From Halegenticoccus soli (GTDB lineage: Archaea; Halobacteriota; Halobacteria; Halobacteriales; Haloferacaceae), in NCBI RefSeq assembly GCF_002844195.1, contig NZ_PEND01000004.1, positions 124,001-188,000 on the forward strand: a DNA stretch of 64,000 nt, in the 5' to 3' direction. The number at the start of each line of letters is the position of its first letter. Within the stretch, counting starts at the first letter, position 1. The notes under the pieces were generated by a model. The model made no database searches. It saw nothing but the letters and a program-made list of their open reading frames with translations, and was not told the DNA's origin. Shown in pieces: positions 1-8,505 of the stretch. Made by a program: the position numbers and the translations under genes.

Positions 1-81
1 GGCGAAGAGATCCCGCCCGGTGCGCCCGGGATAGCTGCCGAAGCGGGTCAGTCCGACCCCGGCCACTCGTACGCCGTTCAT
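1..81 (-). CDS. Thiolase-like protein, N-terminal fragment (cut by window edge)
   Basis: Only the first 27 codons are visible; the gene runs off the left edge. The N-terminus MNGVRVAGVGLTRFG resembles the opening of haloarchaeal thiolase-domain proteins (acetyl-CoA acetyltransferase or SCP2-type thiolase), where a short beta strand precedes an xGxGxTxFG turn. Such enzymes condense or cleave acyl-CoA thioesters. The next gene upstream, an acyl-CoA ligase on the same strand, fits fatty-acid or short-acyl metabolism. The catalytic Cys and His lie outside the window, so the assignment rests on the N-terminal pattern and on context. Confidence 0.6.
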   Translation of the reverse strand, partial: MNGVRVAGVGLTRFGSYPGRTGRDLFA

Positions 82-187
82 ACACGAACGTAGATGAGGG
101 ACGGCGTAAAGTACTGCCGAAACCGGCTTTCGTCGGGCGATTTTTTTCGTACAACGATAGTAAAACGATAGAGCCAGTCGCCGCCGA

Positions 188-1804
188 CTACCCCTCGCCG
201 ACCATCCGCCCCTCTTCCTCCCACTCTCGCTCTCTCAGCTCGTACTTCTGGATCTTCCCGGTCGCCGTCTTCGGCAGCTCGGCCACGAACTCGATCTCGC
301 CGGGCACCTTGTACGTGGCGATGCGCTCGCGGCAGAACTGGACGAGGTCGTCGCTCGTCACGCCCGGGCTCTCCGGGTCGCCGCTCGTCGGCACGACGAA
401 CGCCTTCGGCGTCTCGCCCCACTTCTCGCTCGGCGCGGGGATCACGGCGACGTCGGCGACGGTCTCGTGGTCGAACAGCGTGTCCTCCAGCTCGATGCTG
501 GAGATGTTCTCGCCGCCGGAGATGATGATGTCCTTCTTCCTGTCCTGGATGTTGATCATCCCGTTCTCGTCGACGGTGGCGAGATCGCCCGTGTGGTAGT
601 ACCCCTCGACGCGGTCGTTGAACGCCTCGTCCGTCTCCTCGGGCTTCTCCCAGTAGCCGTCCATCACCTGGTTGCCGCGGACGACGATCTCGCCGATCGT
701 CTCGCCGTCGTGCGGCACGTCCTCGCCGTCCTCGTCGACGACCCGGACCTCGGTGCCGATGTAGCCGATGCCCTGGCGCTTCTTGACGGCGAAGCGCGCG
801 GGGTCGTCCTGGTCGAAGAAGCGCCGGGCGTCGGATGTCGTGATGAGCGGCCCCGTCTCCGTCGCGCCGTAGACGTGCTTCAGGTACCACCCGAACTCGT
901 CTTCGACGGTCCGGATCGTCGCCTCCGGCGGGGCGGCCCCGGCGGTCGCCACGCGAACCGGGTTGTCGCCGACCGTCTCCGGGTCGTGCTCGCGGTGGTA
1001 GTCGAGCAGCATGTTCAGCACCGTCGGCGCGGCGCAGAGGTAGGAGACGCCCTCCTCGCGGATCGCCTCGAAGATCGACGCGGCGTCGACGCCGCGGGTA
1101 CAGACGTGGCGCGCTCCGGCGCCCGTGACCGCGAAGACGTGCCCCCAGCCGTTGACGTGGAACATCGGCAGCGTCCAGAGGTACACGTCGTCGTCGCGGA
1201 TCTCCTGGTGCGCCGTGACGAGGTACGCGTGGAGCGTCTCCGTCCGGTGGGTCCGGCAGACGCCCTTCGGGTCGCCCGTCGTCCCGGAGGTGTAGTTGAT
1301 GGTGATTATCTCGTCCTCGTCCATCTCGGGTCGGTCGTACTCGGTCGACTCGGCGATCACCTCGTCGAAGGACTCCCACTCGCCGTCGCTCTCGACGGCG
1401 TCCGGATCGTTCGTGACGAACGTCTCCGTCGGCACGTCGTCCCTGATCGCGTCGATCTTCTCCGCGTACTCGTAGTCGGCGTAGATCGCCTTCACGCCCG
1501 CGTCGTCGAGGATGTACTCGAAGTCCGACGGCACCAGCCGGTAGTTCAGCGGCGTGTGGATCGCGCCGATCTGCATCGCGCCGTACGCCGCTTCGAGGTG
1601 GTAGTGCGTGTTCGGGTCCAGCACCGCGACGCGGTCGCCCTTCTCCACGCCCCGCGCCCGCAGCGCCGCCGAGAAGCCGTCGGCCCGCTCGCCGAGTTCG
1701 TCGTACGTGTACCGTTCGCCCGTCGTCGCCAGCACGGCCTCCTTGTCGCCGTAGTGGCGCCGCGCCCTGTCCAGAAACTCCGTCGCGAGGAGCGGTTTCT
1801 TCAT
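188..1804 (-). CDS. AMP-forming acyl-CoA synthetase (fatty-acid--CoA ligase family)
   Basis: This 538-residue protein has the full length of an ANL-superfamily acyl-CoA ligase, which activates a carboxylate with ATP to an acyl-adenylate and then to the CoA thioester. The P-loop-like motif YTSGTTGDPKG lies near residues 171-181, the YGATETGP adenine-binding motif near 312, the hinge region DRKKDIIISGGEN in the C-terminal domain, and the catalytic Lys of TATGKIQK at about 517. The substrate chain length cannot be read from sequence. It lies just upstream of a thiolase-like gene on the same strand, which suggests beta-oxidation or short-acyl activation. A TATA-like box on the minus strand (1831-1838) sits about 27 nt before the ATG, so the transcript is probably leaderless. 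Confidence 0.92.
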   Translation of the reverse strand: MKKPLLATEFLDRARRHYGDKEAVLATTGERYTYDELGERADGFSAALRARGVEKGDRVAVLDPNTHYHLEAAYGAMQIGAIHTPLNYRLVPSDFEYILDDAGVKAIYADYEYAEKIDAIRDDVPTETFVTNDPDAVESDGEWESFDEVIAESTEYDRPEMDEDEIITINYTSGTTGDPKGVCRTHRTETLHAYLVTAHQEIRDDDVYLWTLPMFHVNGWGHVFAVTGAGARHVCTRGVDAASIFEAIREEGVSYLCAAPTVLNMLLDYHREHDPETVGDNPVRVATAGAAPPEATIRTVEDEFGWYLKHVYGATETGPLITTSDARRFFDQDDPARFAVKKRQGIGYIGTEVRVVDEDGEDVPHDGETIGEIVVRGNQVMDGYWEKPEETDEAFNDRVEGYYHTGDLATVDENGMINIQDRKKDIIISGGENISSIELEDTLFDHETVADVAVIPAPSEKWGETPKAFVVPTSGDPESPGVTSDDLVQFCRERIATYKVPGEIEFVAELPKTATGKIQKYELREREWEEEGRMVGEG

Positions 1805-1812
1805 GCGCTTTC

Positions 1813-1826
1813 ACGTTCAGGAACGT
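1813..1826. promoter_or_regulatory. Inverted repeat ACGTT-N4-AACGT, possible operator
   Basis: The sequence ACGTTCAGGAACGT is a perfect 5-bp inverted repeat with a 4-nt spacer. It lies between the TATA-like box and the start codon of the acyl-CoA ligase, where a bound repressor would block transcription initiation. No cognate regulator can be named from sequence. Confidence 0.3.
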
Positions 1827-1830
1827 TCGT

Positions 1831-1838
1831 GATATACG
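1831..1838 (-). promoter_or_regulatory. TATA-like box of the acyl-CoA ligase gene
   Basis: On the minus strand this reads CGTATATC, 27-34 nt before the ATG at 1804, the spacing expected for a leaderless archaeal transcript. A perfect 5-bp inverted repeat lies between it and the start. Confidence 0.5.
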
Positions 1839-1992
1839 TTGCGGGGGAACGGCGTCGTCCGGCCGCCCGGCCGGTGTGGGAACGATATCCCTCCGGAGGG
1901 CTCAGTACCGGTCTCTTGGAGGGATTGACACTATATTGCTACGTACAACTACCAACAGAAATATCATATTTTCCCGACCCGTACGGTCCCGC

Positions 1993-2262
1993 ATGGCGCT
2001 CTCGGATTACGCCGGTCGGACGCCGCGGGGCTACGACGGGGACACGACCATCGGGCGGGTCGCCCGACACCACAGGTGGGGCATCGGTGGCGAGACGCGC
2101 GGCGACTGCGTCAACTGCGGGACGGAGCTTCGCCTGCACGAGCGGCACCTCCTCGTCACGCTCGTGACCGGCGCGTCGGGCGAGACCGACCCCGGAGATC
2201 GGCACCACCTCTGCGACGAGCGGTGTCTCCGCGAGTGGCTCGGCGAATCGGAGCCCGGATGA
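1993..2262 (+). CDS. Small zinc-finger-like protein (unknown function)
   Basis: This 89-residue acidic protein has two cysteine pairs, C39-x2-C42 and C74-x3-C78, with a His pair just before C74, which suggests one bound zinc. Such small cysteine-knuckle proteins are abundant in Halobacteria and mostly uncharacterised. An in-frame ATG exists further upstream (1876), but the residues it would add are basic and unlike haloarchaeal protein. The ATG at 1993 follows an AT-rich box (about 1959-1972) at leaderless distance, so I chose it. The flanking genes are a leftward ligase and a rightward symporter; no functional link is visible. Confidence 0.72.
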   Translation: MALSDYAGRTPRGYDGDTTIGRVARHHRWGIGGETRGDCVNCGTELRLHERHLLVTLVTGASGETDPGDRHHLCDERCLREWLGESEPG

Positions 2263-2292
2263 GACGAGGGCGAAAACCGGAGAATACCACAA

Positions 2293-2300
2293 GGTATTAA
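2293..2300 (+). promoter_or_regulatory. TATA-like box upstream of the SSS symporter
   Basis: The sequence GGTATTAA lies 25-32 nt before an ATG at 2325 and about 55 nt before the symporter ATG at 2354. If transcription starts at the usual distance, the first codon of the message is that of a short upstream ORF. Confidence 0.4.
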
Positions 2301-2324
2301 CGCCGTCGTCGGCGAGTCGGTCAC

Positions 2325-2360
2325 ATGGATTCGAGAGCGAGAGGTGGGCGCGGATGGTGA
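2325..2360 (+). CDS. Candidate 11-codon upstream ORF overlapping the symporter start
   Basis: ATG at 2325 opens an 11-residue frame (MDSRARGGRGW) whose TGA stop lies just inside the symporter gene, overlapping its ATG by seven bases. A TATA-like box about 27 nt upstream would put the leaderless 5' end at this ATG. Termination at the overlap could feed ribosomes into the symporter. The frame is too short for composition tests, and it may be chance. Confidence 0.2.
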   Translation: MDSRARGGRGW

Positions 2361-3877
2361 GCGCGGCCGTCGCGCTGGGGCTGAGTGCGGTTCTCCTCGT
2401 CGGCTTCGGGGCCGTCGGCGCGTGGTACGCCCGCGGCCGACTCGGCTCCGTCGAGGACTTCATCACCGCCCGGAACTCCGTCGGCGGCGGGGCGCTGACC
2501 GCGACGATCGTCGCCTCCAGCATGGGCGCGTGGATCCTGTTCAGCCCCGCCGAGGCCGGTGCGGCCTTCGGCGGGATCACCGCCGTGTTCGGTTACGCCG
2601 CCGGATCCGCGCTCGCGCTTGCCGCGTACGCTCTCGTGGGCCCGCGGATCCGACGCCTCCTCCCCGAGGGTCACTCGCTCACCGAGTACGCGCACGCCCG
2701 GTACGGCGGCGCGATGTACGCCTACGTGCTCGTCGTCACCGTCTCGTACATGTTCGTCTTCCTCGCGGCGGAGTTCACCGGCGTCGCGCTCGCGCTGTCG
2801 CTTCTGGCCGGCGTGCCGCCGTGGCAGACGGCGGCGCTCGTCGGCGGGACCGTGTTCGCCTACACCGCCTACGGCGGCCTCCGGGCGAGCGTGACGACCG
2901 ACGTGCTCCAGGCGCTTTTCATCCTCCCGCTCTTCGTCGTCGCCGTCGTCGCGACGTTCGTCGCCGTCGGCGGTCCGGTCGAGGCGCACGCCGCCGTGGC
3001 GGCGTCCCGACCCGATCTGCTCGCGCTCGGATCGCTCTCCGGGCTGCGGTTCGGCGTGTACGTCGTCGTGGCCATCGTGGGCGCGGAGATGCTCAACCAG
3101 GCGTGGTGGCAGCGCGTCTACGCCGCGCGGGACGAGCGGACGCTGCGGCGATCGTTCGGCCTCTCCGCGCTCGCCGTGCTCCCGGTGATCGTCCTCGTCG
3201 GGCTGTTCGGTCCCCTCGCGGCGGGACTCGGTCTCGTCTCCGCCCCGGCGGACGCGAGCGTCGCGCTCTTTCTCGTCGCAGAGGAGGCGCTCCCGTCGTG
3301 GGCCGTCCTCGCGTTCGTCCTGCTCGCGGTGCTCCTCGTCGCGAGCAGCGCCGACACGCTGTTCAACGCCATCGCCAGCGTGATCACGGCCGACGTGCCG
3401 CGCCTCCTCGACGTGGACGAACGCCGACTGACGGCCGTCGCCCGCCTCTTCACCGCCGTCGTGGCGCTGGCCGCGACGATCGTCGGCGCGCAGGGGTACA
3501 GCGTCCTCACGCTGTTCCTGCTTGCCGACCTCCTCGCGTCGGCGACGTTCGTCCCCCTGCTCCTCGGACTCTACGCGCCGAAAGCGTCGTCCGCGGGCGC
3601 GCTCGGCGGGAGCGCGCTCGGCCTGGCGGCGGGGCTCGCGTTCTTCCCGCCCGCCCGCGGCGTGCTCTCGATCCCGGCGCTCCCCGACCCGTCGTTCCTC
3701 GCGTCCTTCCTGGCGGCCGCGGGCGTCTCGGCGCTCGTCTCCCTCGCGGCCGCGCGGGCGAACGACGAGGAGTACGACCTCTCGCGGCTCGCGCGCGACG
3801 TCCGACGCTTCGACGACTCGGCGGACGGCGCGCTCGCCGACGGCGGTCCGTCTCGCTCCGCGGATTCCGAAAAATAG
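2354..3877 (+). CDS. Sodium:solute symporter (SSS family)
   Basis: This 507-residue polytopic membrane protein has about 13 hydrophobic helices, the family norm. SSS carriers couple sodium influx to uptake of sugars, amino acids or carboxylates. The N-terminal helix and the following SVEDFITARNSVGG segment, then GAWILFSPAE, match the family's TM1-TM2 pattern. A polar, acidic tail of about 45 residues ends the protein in the cytoplasm. The substrate is not evident. The convergent acetyl-CoA synthetase and the nearby acyl-CoA genes make a carboxylate a reasonable guess. The gene ends 28 bases before the acs stop codon. Confidence 0.88.
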   Translation: MVSAAVALGLSAVLLVGFGAVGAWYARGRLGSVEDFITARNSVGGGALTATIVASSMGAWILFSPAEAGAAFGGITAVFGYAAGSALALAAYALVGPRIRRLLPEGHSLTEYAHARYGGAMYAYVLVVTVSYMFVFLAAEFTGVALALSLLAGVPPWQTAALVGGTVFAYTAYGGLRASVTTDVLQALFILPLFVVAVVATFVAVGGPVEAHAAVAASRPDLLALGSLSGLRFGVYVVVAIVGAEMLNQAWWQRVYAARDERTLRRSFGLSALAVLPVIVLVGLFGPLAAGLGLVSAPADASVALFLVAEEALPSWAVLAFVLLAVLLVASSADTLFNAIASVITADVPRLLDVDERRLTAVARLFTAVVALAATIVGAQGYSVLTLFLLADLLASATFVPLLLGLYAPKASSAGALGGSALGLAAGLAFFPPARGVLSIPALPDPSFLASFLAAAGVSALVSLAAARANDEEYDLSRLARDVRRFDDSADGALADGGPSRSADSEK

Positions 3878-3904
3878 TTGGTCCGCTCGCCGTCCGCCCC
3901 CGCC

Positions 3905-5881
3905 TTAGTCGCCCTGGACCTTCGCCTGGATGTCCTCGACGACCTCGGGGTTCCGGAGGGTCGTCGTGTCGCCGAGCTCCTCGCCGTTGGCGATCTCCTC
4001 TAAGAGGCGGCGCATGATCTTCCCGGAGCGGGTCTTCGGCAGCTCGGGCGTGAAGACGACCTGCTCGGGGCGGGCGATCGGTCCGATGGCGTCCTCGACG
4101 CCCTCGACGATGCGCCCGCGCATCTCGTCGCTCTCGTCGTACCCCTCCTCGAGGATCACGTAGGCGTAGACCGCCTCGCCCTTCACGTCGTGCGTGCCGC
4201 CGACGACCGCCGCCTCCGCGACGCCCTCGACGCCGACGATGGCGCTCTCGATCTCCATCGTGCCGAGGCGGTGCCCGGAGACGTTGATCACGTCGTCGAC
4301 GCGGCCCAGGATGGTGATGTAGCCGTCCTCGTCGATCTTCGCCCCGTCCTCGGGGAAGTACACCCACTCGTCGGCGTCGGGGTCGGAGTACTCCTGCCAG
4401 TACTCGTTGATGAACCGCTCGTCGTTGTTGTACAGCGTCCGGAGCATCCCCGGCCACGGCCTGTTGACGGTCAGGTAGCCGGCGTTACCGGCCTCGACCT
4501 CCTCGCCCGCGGCGTTCACGACGCGGGCGTCGATGCCGGGCAGCGGCGGGCCGGCGGAGCCGGGCTTCATCGTGTTGATCGCGGGCAGCGTCGTCACCAT
4601 CATGCCGCCCGTCTCGGTCTGCCACCACGTGTCGACGATGGGGCACTCCTCGCCGCCGATGTACTTGTAGTACCACTTCCAGGCGCGGGGGTTGATCGGC
4701 TCGCCGACGGTGCCGAGCAGGCGGAGGCTGGAGAGGTCGCGCTTCTCCGGGAACTGGCTCCCCCACTTCATGAACGCCCTGATCGCCGTCGGGGCCGTGT
4801 AGAAGACGTCCACCCCGTAGTCCTCGACGATCTCCCAGAGGCGGTCGCGCTCGGGATAGTCGGGCGTGCCCTCGTACATGAGCGAGGTCGTGCCGAGCGC
4901 GAGCGGCCCGTAGACGATGTACGAATGGCCCGTGATCCACCCGATGTCGGCGGCGCACCAGTAGGTGTCCTCCGGCTTGACGTCGAGCACGGCGTGCGAG
5001 GTCCACGCCGTGTAGGCGAGATAGCCCGCCGTCGTGTGCTTCACGCCCTTCGGCTGACCGGTGGTGCCCGAGGTGTACATGAGAAACAGCATATCCTCGG
5101 CGTCCCGTTCGACCGGTTCGACCGTCGCGCCCTCCTGCTCGGAGACGAGTTCGGCGTAGTCGTGCTGGTTCTCGCCGAGGTCGTGGCCGAAGCCCTCCTC
5201 GCCGAGGCGGTCGACGACCACCGTCGTCACGTCGCGGTCGACGTCGTCCAGCCCCTCGTTGGCCTTCGAGAGGTGGTCGAGCGCGTCGCCGCGGCGGTAG
5301 TAGCCGTCGCAGGTGACGAGGTACGACGAGTCGGCGGACTTCATCCGCGTCGCCAGCGCCTCCGCGGAGAACCCGGCGAAGACGACGCTGTGGGGCGCGC
5401 CGATCCGCGCGCACGCCAGCATCGCGATCGGCAGCTCCGGGATCATGGGCAGGTACATCGTGACCACGTCGTCCTCCTCGACGCCGAGCTCCCTGAGCGC
5501 CGCGGCGAACTCGTTCACCTCGGTCCTGAGGTCCTCGAACGTGTACGTCCGCGTGTCGCCGAGTTCGCCGACCCACTCGATCGCCACCTCGTCGCCGCGA
5601 CCGTCCTCGATGTGGCGGTCGACGCAGTTGTACGACGCGTTGAGCGTCCCGCCCGTGAACCACTCGTAGAACGGCGCGTCGCCGTCGTCCAGCACCTGAT
5701 CGTACTCCTCGTACCAGTCCAGGAGGTCGGCCGCGCGCTCCCAGCAGTCGGGCCAGTTCTCCTCGAACTCCTCGTAGATGCCCTCGTCGGTGACGTTCGC
5801 CTGGGCGACGAACTCCTCGGGGGGCTCGAAGGCTTCCTGCTCTGCCAGCCGTGCTTCCAGTTCCGCGTCACCTTCTGACAT
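3905..5881 (-). CDS. acs: Acetate--CoA ligase (AMP-forming acetyl-CoA synthetase)
   Basis: The 658 residues match the usual 650-660 length of Acs. The enzyme converts acetate, ATP and CoA to acetyl-CoA, AMP and PPi in the cytoplasm. Visible motifs are the N-terminal ACAS domain, YTSGTTGQPKG near residue 270, DTWWQTETGG in the acyl pocket (the Trp that restricts chain length to two or three carbons), GRVDDVINVSGHRLG at the domain hinge, and LPKTRSGKIMRR with the catalytic Lys at about 621, a known acetylation target in other organisms. Acetate or propionate could be the substrate. A minus-strand TATA-like box (GGTTTATC, 5911-5918) lies 30-37 nt before the ATG. Confidence 0.95.
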   Translation of the reverse strand: MSEGDAELEARLAEQEAFEPPEEFVAQANVTDEGIYEEFEENWPDCWERAADLLDWYEEYDQVLDDGDAPFYEWFTGGTLNASYNCVDRHIEDGRGDEVAIEWVGELGDTRTYTFEDLRTEVNEFAAALRELGVEEDDVVTMYLPMIPELPIAMLACARIGAPHSVVFAGFSAEALATRMKSADSSYLVTCDGYYRRGDALDHLSKANEGLDDVDRDVTTVVVDRLGEEGFGHDLGENQHDYAELVSEQEGATVEPVERDAEDMLFLMYTSGTTGQPKGVKHTTAGYLAYTAWTSHAVLDVKPEDTYWCAADIGWITGHSYIVYGPLALGTTSLMYEGTPDYPERDRLWEIVEDYGVDVFYTAPTAIRAFMKWGSQFPEKRDLSSLRLLGTVGEPINPRAWKWYYKYIGGEECPIVDTWWQTETGGMMVTTLPAINTMKPGSAGPPLPGIDARVVNAAGEEVEAGNAGYLTVNRPWPGMLRTLYNNDERFINEYWQEYSDPDADEWVYFPEDGAKIDEDGYITILGRVDDVINVSGHRLGTMEIESAIVGVEGVAEAAVVGGTHDVKGEAVYAYVILEEGYDESDEMRGRIVEGVEDAIGPIARPEQVVFTPELPKTRSGKIMRRLLEEIANGEELGDTTTLRNPEVVEDIQAKVQGD

Positions 5882-5991
5882 AACTCGTGTTAACCATCCA
5901 AATCGTGCATGATAAACCTATTCCAACCGCCGACGAATTGTCTGCCGGGTAGCGTTTTTCCGGTTCGTCGGTCGAGGTCGGACGGCCCCCT

Positions 5992-7053
5992 CTAGAACTC
6001 GTCGACCACCGGGATCCCGACGGTTCCGAAGTCGTCCATCGCGGCGAGCCGATCGGGCACGTCGTCGAGCGACACCGTCTCGGACACCACCGCGCCGGGG
6101 TCGAGTTTCCCCCGCTCGACCATCCGGAAGATCTCGTCGTACCGGGTCGGCTGCATGCCGAACGAGCCGACGAACTCGATCTCCTGCATCACCATCGCGT
6201 CGGTGGGGAGCGCGACGGTTCCCTCCTCCTCCTGGGTCGTCAGCCCGATCTGGACGTGCTGGCCGCGGCGGCCGAGGCTCAGAATCGAGTTCCGGCACGT
6301 CTCCGCGATCCCGAGCGCGTCGACCGACACGTCCGCGCCGCCGTCGGCGAGCGCCCGAACCGCCCCCGGAACGTCGTCCGCTTCCGCCGCGTTGATCGTC
6401 TCGTCGGCCCCCAGCTCGACCGCCTCGTCGAGCTTCTCGTCGGTCAGGTCGACGGCGACGACGTTCGCCCCGAGCGCGTCGGCGATGTGGACGGCCGAGA
6501 GCCCCACCCCGCCGCAGCCGTGGACGGCGATCCAGTCGCCGGGGTCGAGGTCCGCCCGGTGCGCCAGCGCGTGGAAGGCGGTCATGAACCGACATCCCAG
6601 GCCGGCCATGTCGACCGAGTCCACGCCGTCGGGGAGCGCGACCGCGTTCTGGTCGGCGACGGGGACGTGGACCTCCCCGGCGAAGGCGCCGGGCGCGGCC
6701 TCGGCGAACCCCAGCGGAACGACGTTCTCGCACACGTTCGAGTGACCGGTGCGACACTCCGGACACGTTCCGTCGCTCAGGTTGAACGGGACGGCGACCC
6801 GGTCGCCCTCGCTCACGCGCGTCACCTCGTCGCCGACGGCGACCACTTTGCCGGCGGGCTCGTGGCCGAGGATCTGCCCGAGCGGGGGTTTCGCCCCGAC
6901 CCAGTCCCAGTCGCCCCGCCACCCGTGCCAGTCGCTCCGACAGATGCCGCACGCCTCCACCTCGACGACGGCCCCGTCGGGACTCGGCTCCGGCGCGTCG
7001 ACCTCTTCGATTTCGAGCGGTTCGCCGTACGCTTTCAGTATCGCGGCCCGCAT
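5992..7053 (-). CDS. Zinc-dependent alcohol dehydrogenase (MDR superfamily)
   Basis: This 353-residue medium-chain dehydrogenase oxidises an alcohol or reduces an aldehyde with NAD(P). Catalytic-zinc ligands are seen as Cys38 in ACGICRSDWHGW and His64-Glu65 in GHEPAG. The structural-zinc lobe keeps three cysteines (C97, C100, C108), with the usual third one absent. The GCGGVGLSA Rossmann motif and the following VVAVDLTDEKL strand form the cofactor site; the Asp suggests NAD. I chose the ATG at 7053 (MRAAILKAYG), which matches the family N-terminus. An ATG at 7068 is possible and lies nearer the leaderless distance from a TATA-like box at about 7097. It is divergent from the acyl-CoA dehydrogenase gene. 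Confidence 0.88.
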   Translation of the reverse strand: MRAAILKAYGEPLEIEEVDAPEPSPDGAVVEVEACGICRSDWHGWRGDWDWVGAKPPLGQILGHEPAGKVVAVGDEVTRVSEGDRVAVPFNLSDGTCPECRTGHSNVCENVVPLGFAEAAPGAFAGEVHVPVADQNAVALPDGVDSVDMAGLGCRFMTAFHALAHRADLDPGDWIAVHGCGGVGLSAVHIADALGANVVAVDLTDEKLDEAVELGADETINAAEADDVPGAVRALADGGADVSVDALGIAETCRNSILSLGRRGQHVQIGLTTQEEEGTVALPTDAMVMQEIEFVGSFGMQPTRYDEIFRMVERGKLDPGAVVSETVSLDDVPDRLAAMDDFGTVGIPVVDEF

Positions 7054-7121
7054 GTTACGATAACTCATTCCACGGGCACATGATTCCACCGGGGTTTAAC
7101 GAAGGTAGAGAACGAGCGAAC

Positions 7122-7129
7122 TTATTTTA
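7122..7129 (+). promoter_or_regulatory. TATA-like box of the acyl-CoA dehydrogenase gene
   Basis: TTATTTTA lies 23-30 nt before the ATG at 7152, which supports that start over the upstream in-frame ATG at 7080 and implies a leaderless transcript. Confidence 0.5.
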
Positions 7130-7151
7130 CAGTGGAAAACAGAACTCGAAC

Positions 7152-8291
7152 ATGGGATTCCAGCTATCGGACGAACGGCGGGCGATCCGCGACGCGGTCC
7201 GCAAGTTCGGACGAAACGAGATCGAACCGGTCGCCCGCGAGCACGACGAGGCGAAGCGGTACCCCCACGACCTCGTTCGAAAGGCGGCGCGGTACGACCT
7301 GGTCGCGCCGACCATCCCCGAGGAGTACGGCGGCGCGGGGATGGATCTGCTGTCCGGCATCGTCGTCACGGAGGAGCTGTGGCGGGCCGACTCCGGCATC
7401 GGGAGCGCGATCGGGAGCCGCGGGTTCGGCACGAGCATGATCCGGAAGTTCGGCGACGAGTGGATGAAGGAGGAGTGGCTGCCGAAGGTCGCCTCGGGCG
7501 AGGCGGCGACGTGCTCGTGCATCTCCGAGCCGGCCCACGGGTCGAACGTCGCCGGCATCGAGACGCGCGCCGAACGCGACGGCGACGAGTGGATCCTGGA
7601 CGGCACCAAGATGTGGATCACGAACGGCACCGTGGCCGACGTGGCGGTCGTGATGGCGAAGACCGACCCCGGGGCCGGCCACCGGGGGATCACCGCCTTC
7701 CTCGTCCCGACCGACGCCGAGGGGTTCGAAGCGACGAAGATCGACAACAAGCTCGGCATCCGCGCGTCGGACCTCGCCGAGATCGTCCTCGACGGCGTGC
7801 GCGTCGAGGACGAGAACGTCATCGGGGAGGTCGACAGGGGCTTCTACCAGCTGATGAACTTCTTCGCCGACGGGCGCGTCAGCGTGGCGGCGCAGGCGGT
7901 CGGCGCGGCGCAGGGCGCACTCGACGCCGCCGTCGAGTACGCGAACGAGCGCGAGCAGGGGGGACAGCTCATCAAGGAGTACCAGGCGATCGGCCACAAG
8001 ATCGCCGAGATGGCGACGAACGTCGAGGCCGCGCGGTCTTTGACATACCGGGCGGCGACCCACGTCGAGGACGGCGACGAACGGGAGGCGGCGAAGTACG
8101 CCAGCATGGCGAAGCTGTTCGCCAGCGAGCGGTCGGTCGAGGTCGCCGACGAGGCGATCCAGGTCCACGGCGGCGCGGGGTACGTCACGGACCACCCCGT
8201 CGAGCGGTTTTTCCGCGACGCCCGCATCACGAAGATCTACGAGGGGACGAGCGAGATCCAGAAGAACATCATCGCCGACCGGGTCCTCTGA
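7152..8291 (+). CDS. Acyl-CoA dehydrogenase
   Basis: This 379-residue flavoprotein has the standard family length. It introduces the trans-2 double bond into acyl-CoA using FAD and passes electrons to electron-transfer flavoprotein. The N-terminal helical domain begins FQLSDERRAIRD, the FAD/acyl-binding segment CSCISEPAHGSN is near residue 120, and the C-terminal YEGTSEIQKNII carries the likely catalytic Glu364. The start at 7152 is set by homology of MGFQLSDERRAI and by the TATA-like box at 7122-7129. It is the only acyl-CoA dehydrogenase in the window. The winged-helix gene 214 bases downstream on the same strand may be co-regulated. Confidence 0.94.
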   Translation: MGFQLSDERRAIRDAVRKFGRNEIEPVAREHDEAKRYPHDLVRKAARYDLVAPTIPEEYGGAGMDLLSGIVVTEELWRADSGIGSAIGSRGFGTSMIRKFGDEWMKEEWLPKVASGEAATCSCISEPAHGSNVAGIETRAERDGDEWILDGTKMWITNGTVADVAVVMAKTDPGAGHRGITAFLVPTDAEGFEATKIDNKLGIRASDLAEIVLDGVRVEDENVIGEVDRGFYQLMNFFADGRVSVAAQAVGAAQGALDAAVEYANEREQGGQLIKEYQAIGHKIAEMATNVEAARSLTYRAATHVEDGDEREAAKYASMAKLFASERSVEVADEAIQVHGGAGYVTDHPVERFFRDARITKIYEGTSEIQKNIIADRVL

Positions 8292-8505
8292 GGGTCCGTG
8301 CTTCGCCGTCCGTCTCGTCGGCCACGCGGGCTCCGTCGGTGCGGTCCGTTCCGGTCCTCCCGCACGCGGCCCTCCCGCCGCCCGCGGAGCCACCACCGCC
8401 GGTCCCGGAGCCGCCTCCCCCGCTCGCAGGTCGCCTCGCTTCCGGCCGCGGGAACCGGTTCCCCCGACCGAAAAGCACTCGGCTGCGGAGGGAGCAGCCA
8501 CCGCC

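Noticed and set aside
188-1814. An alternative minus-strand frame from 78 to 1814 over the acyl-CoA ligase
   Set aside because: It overlaps the real ligase in another frame and is almost entirely Arg/Asp/Gly; only the ligase frame shows family motifs.
4190-5878. A 562-codon open frame antisense to acetyl-CoA synthetase
   Set aside because: No domain is visible; the frame is an artefact of high third-position GC in acs.
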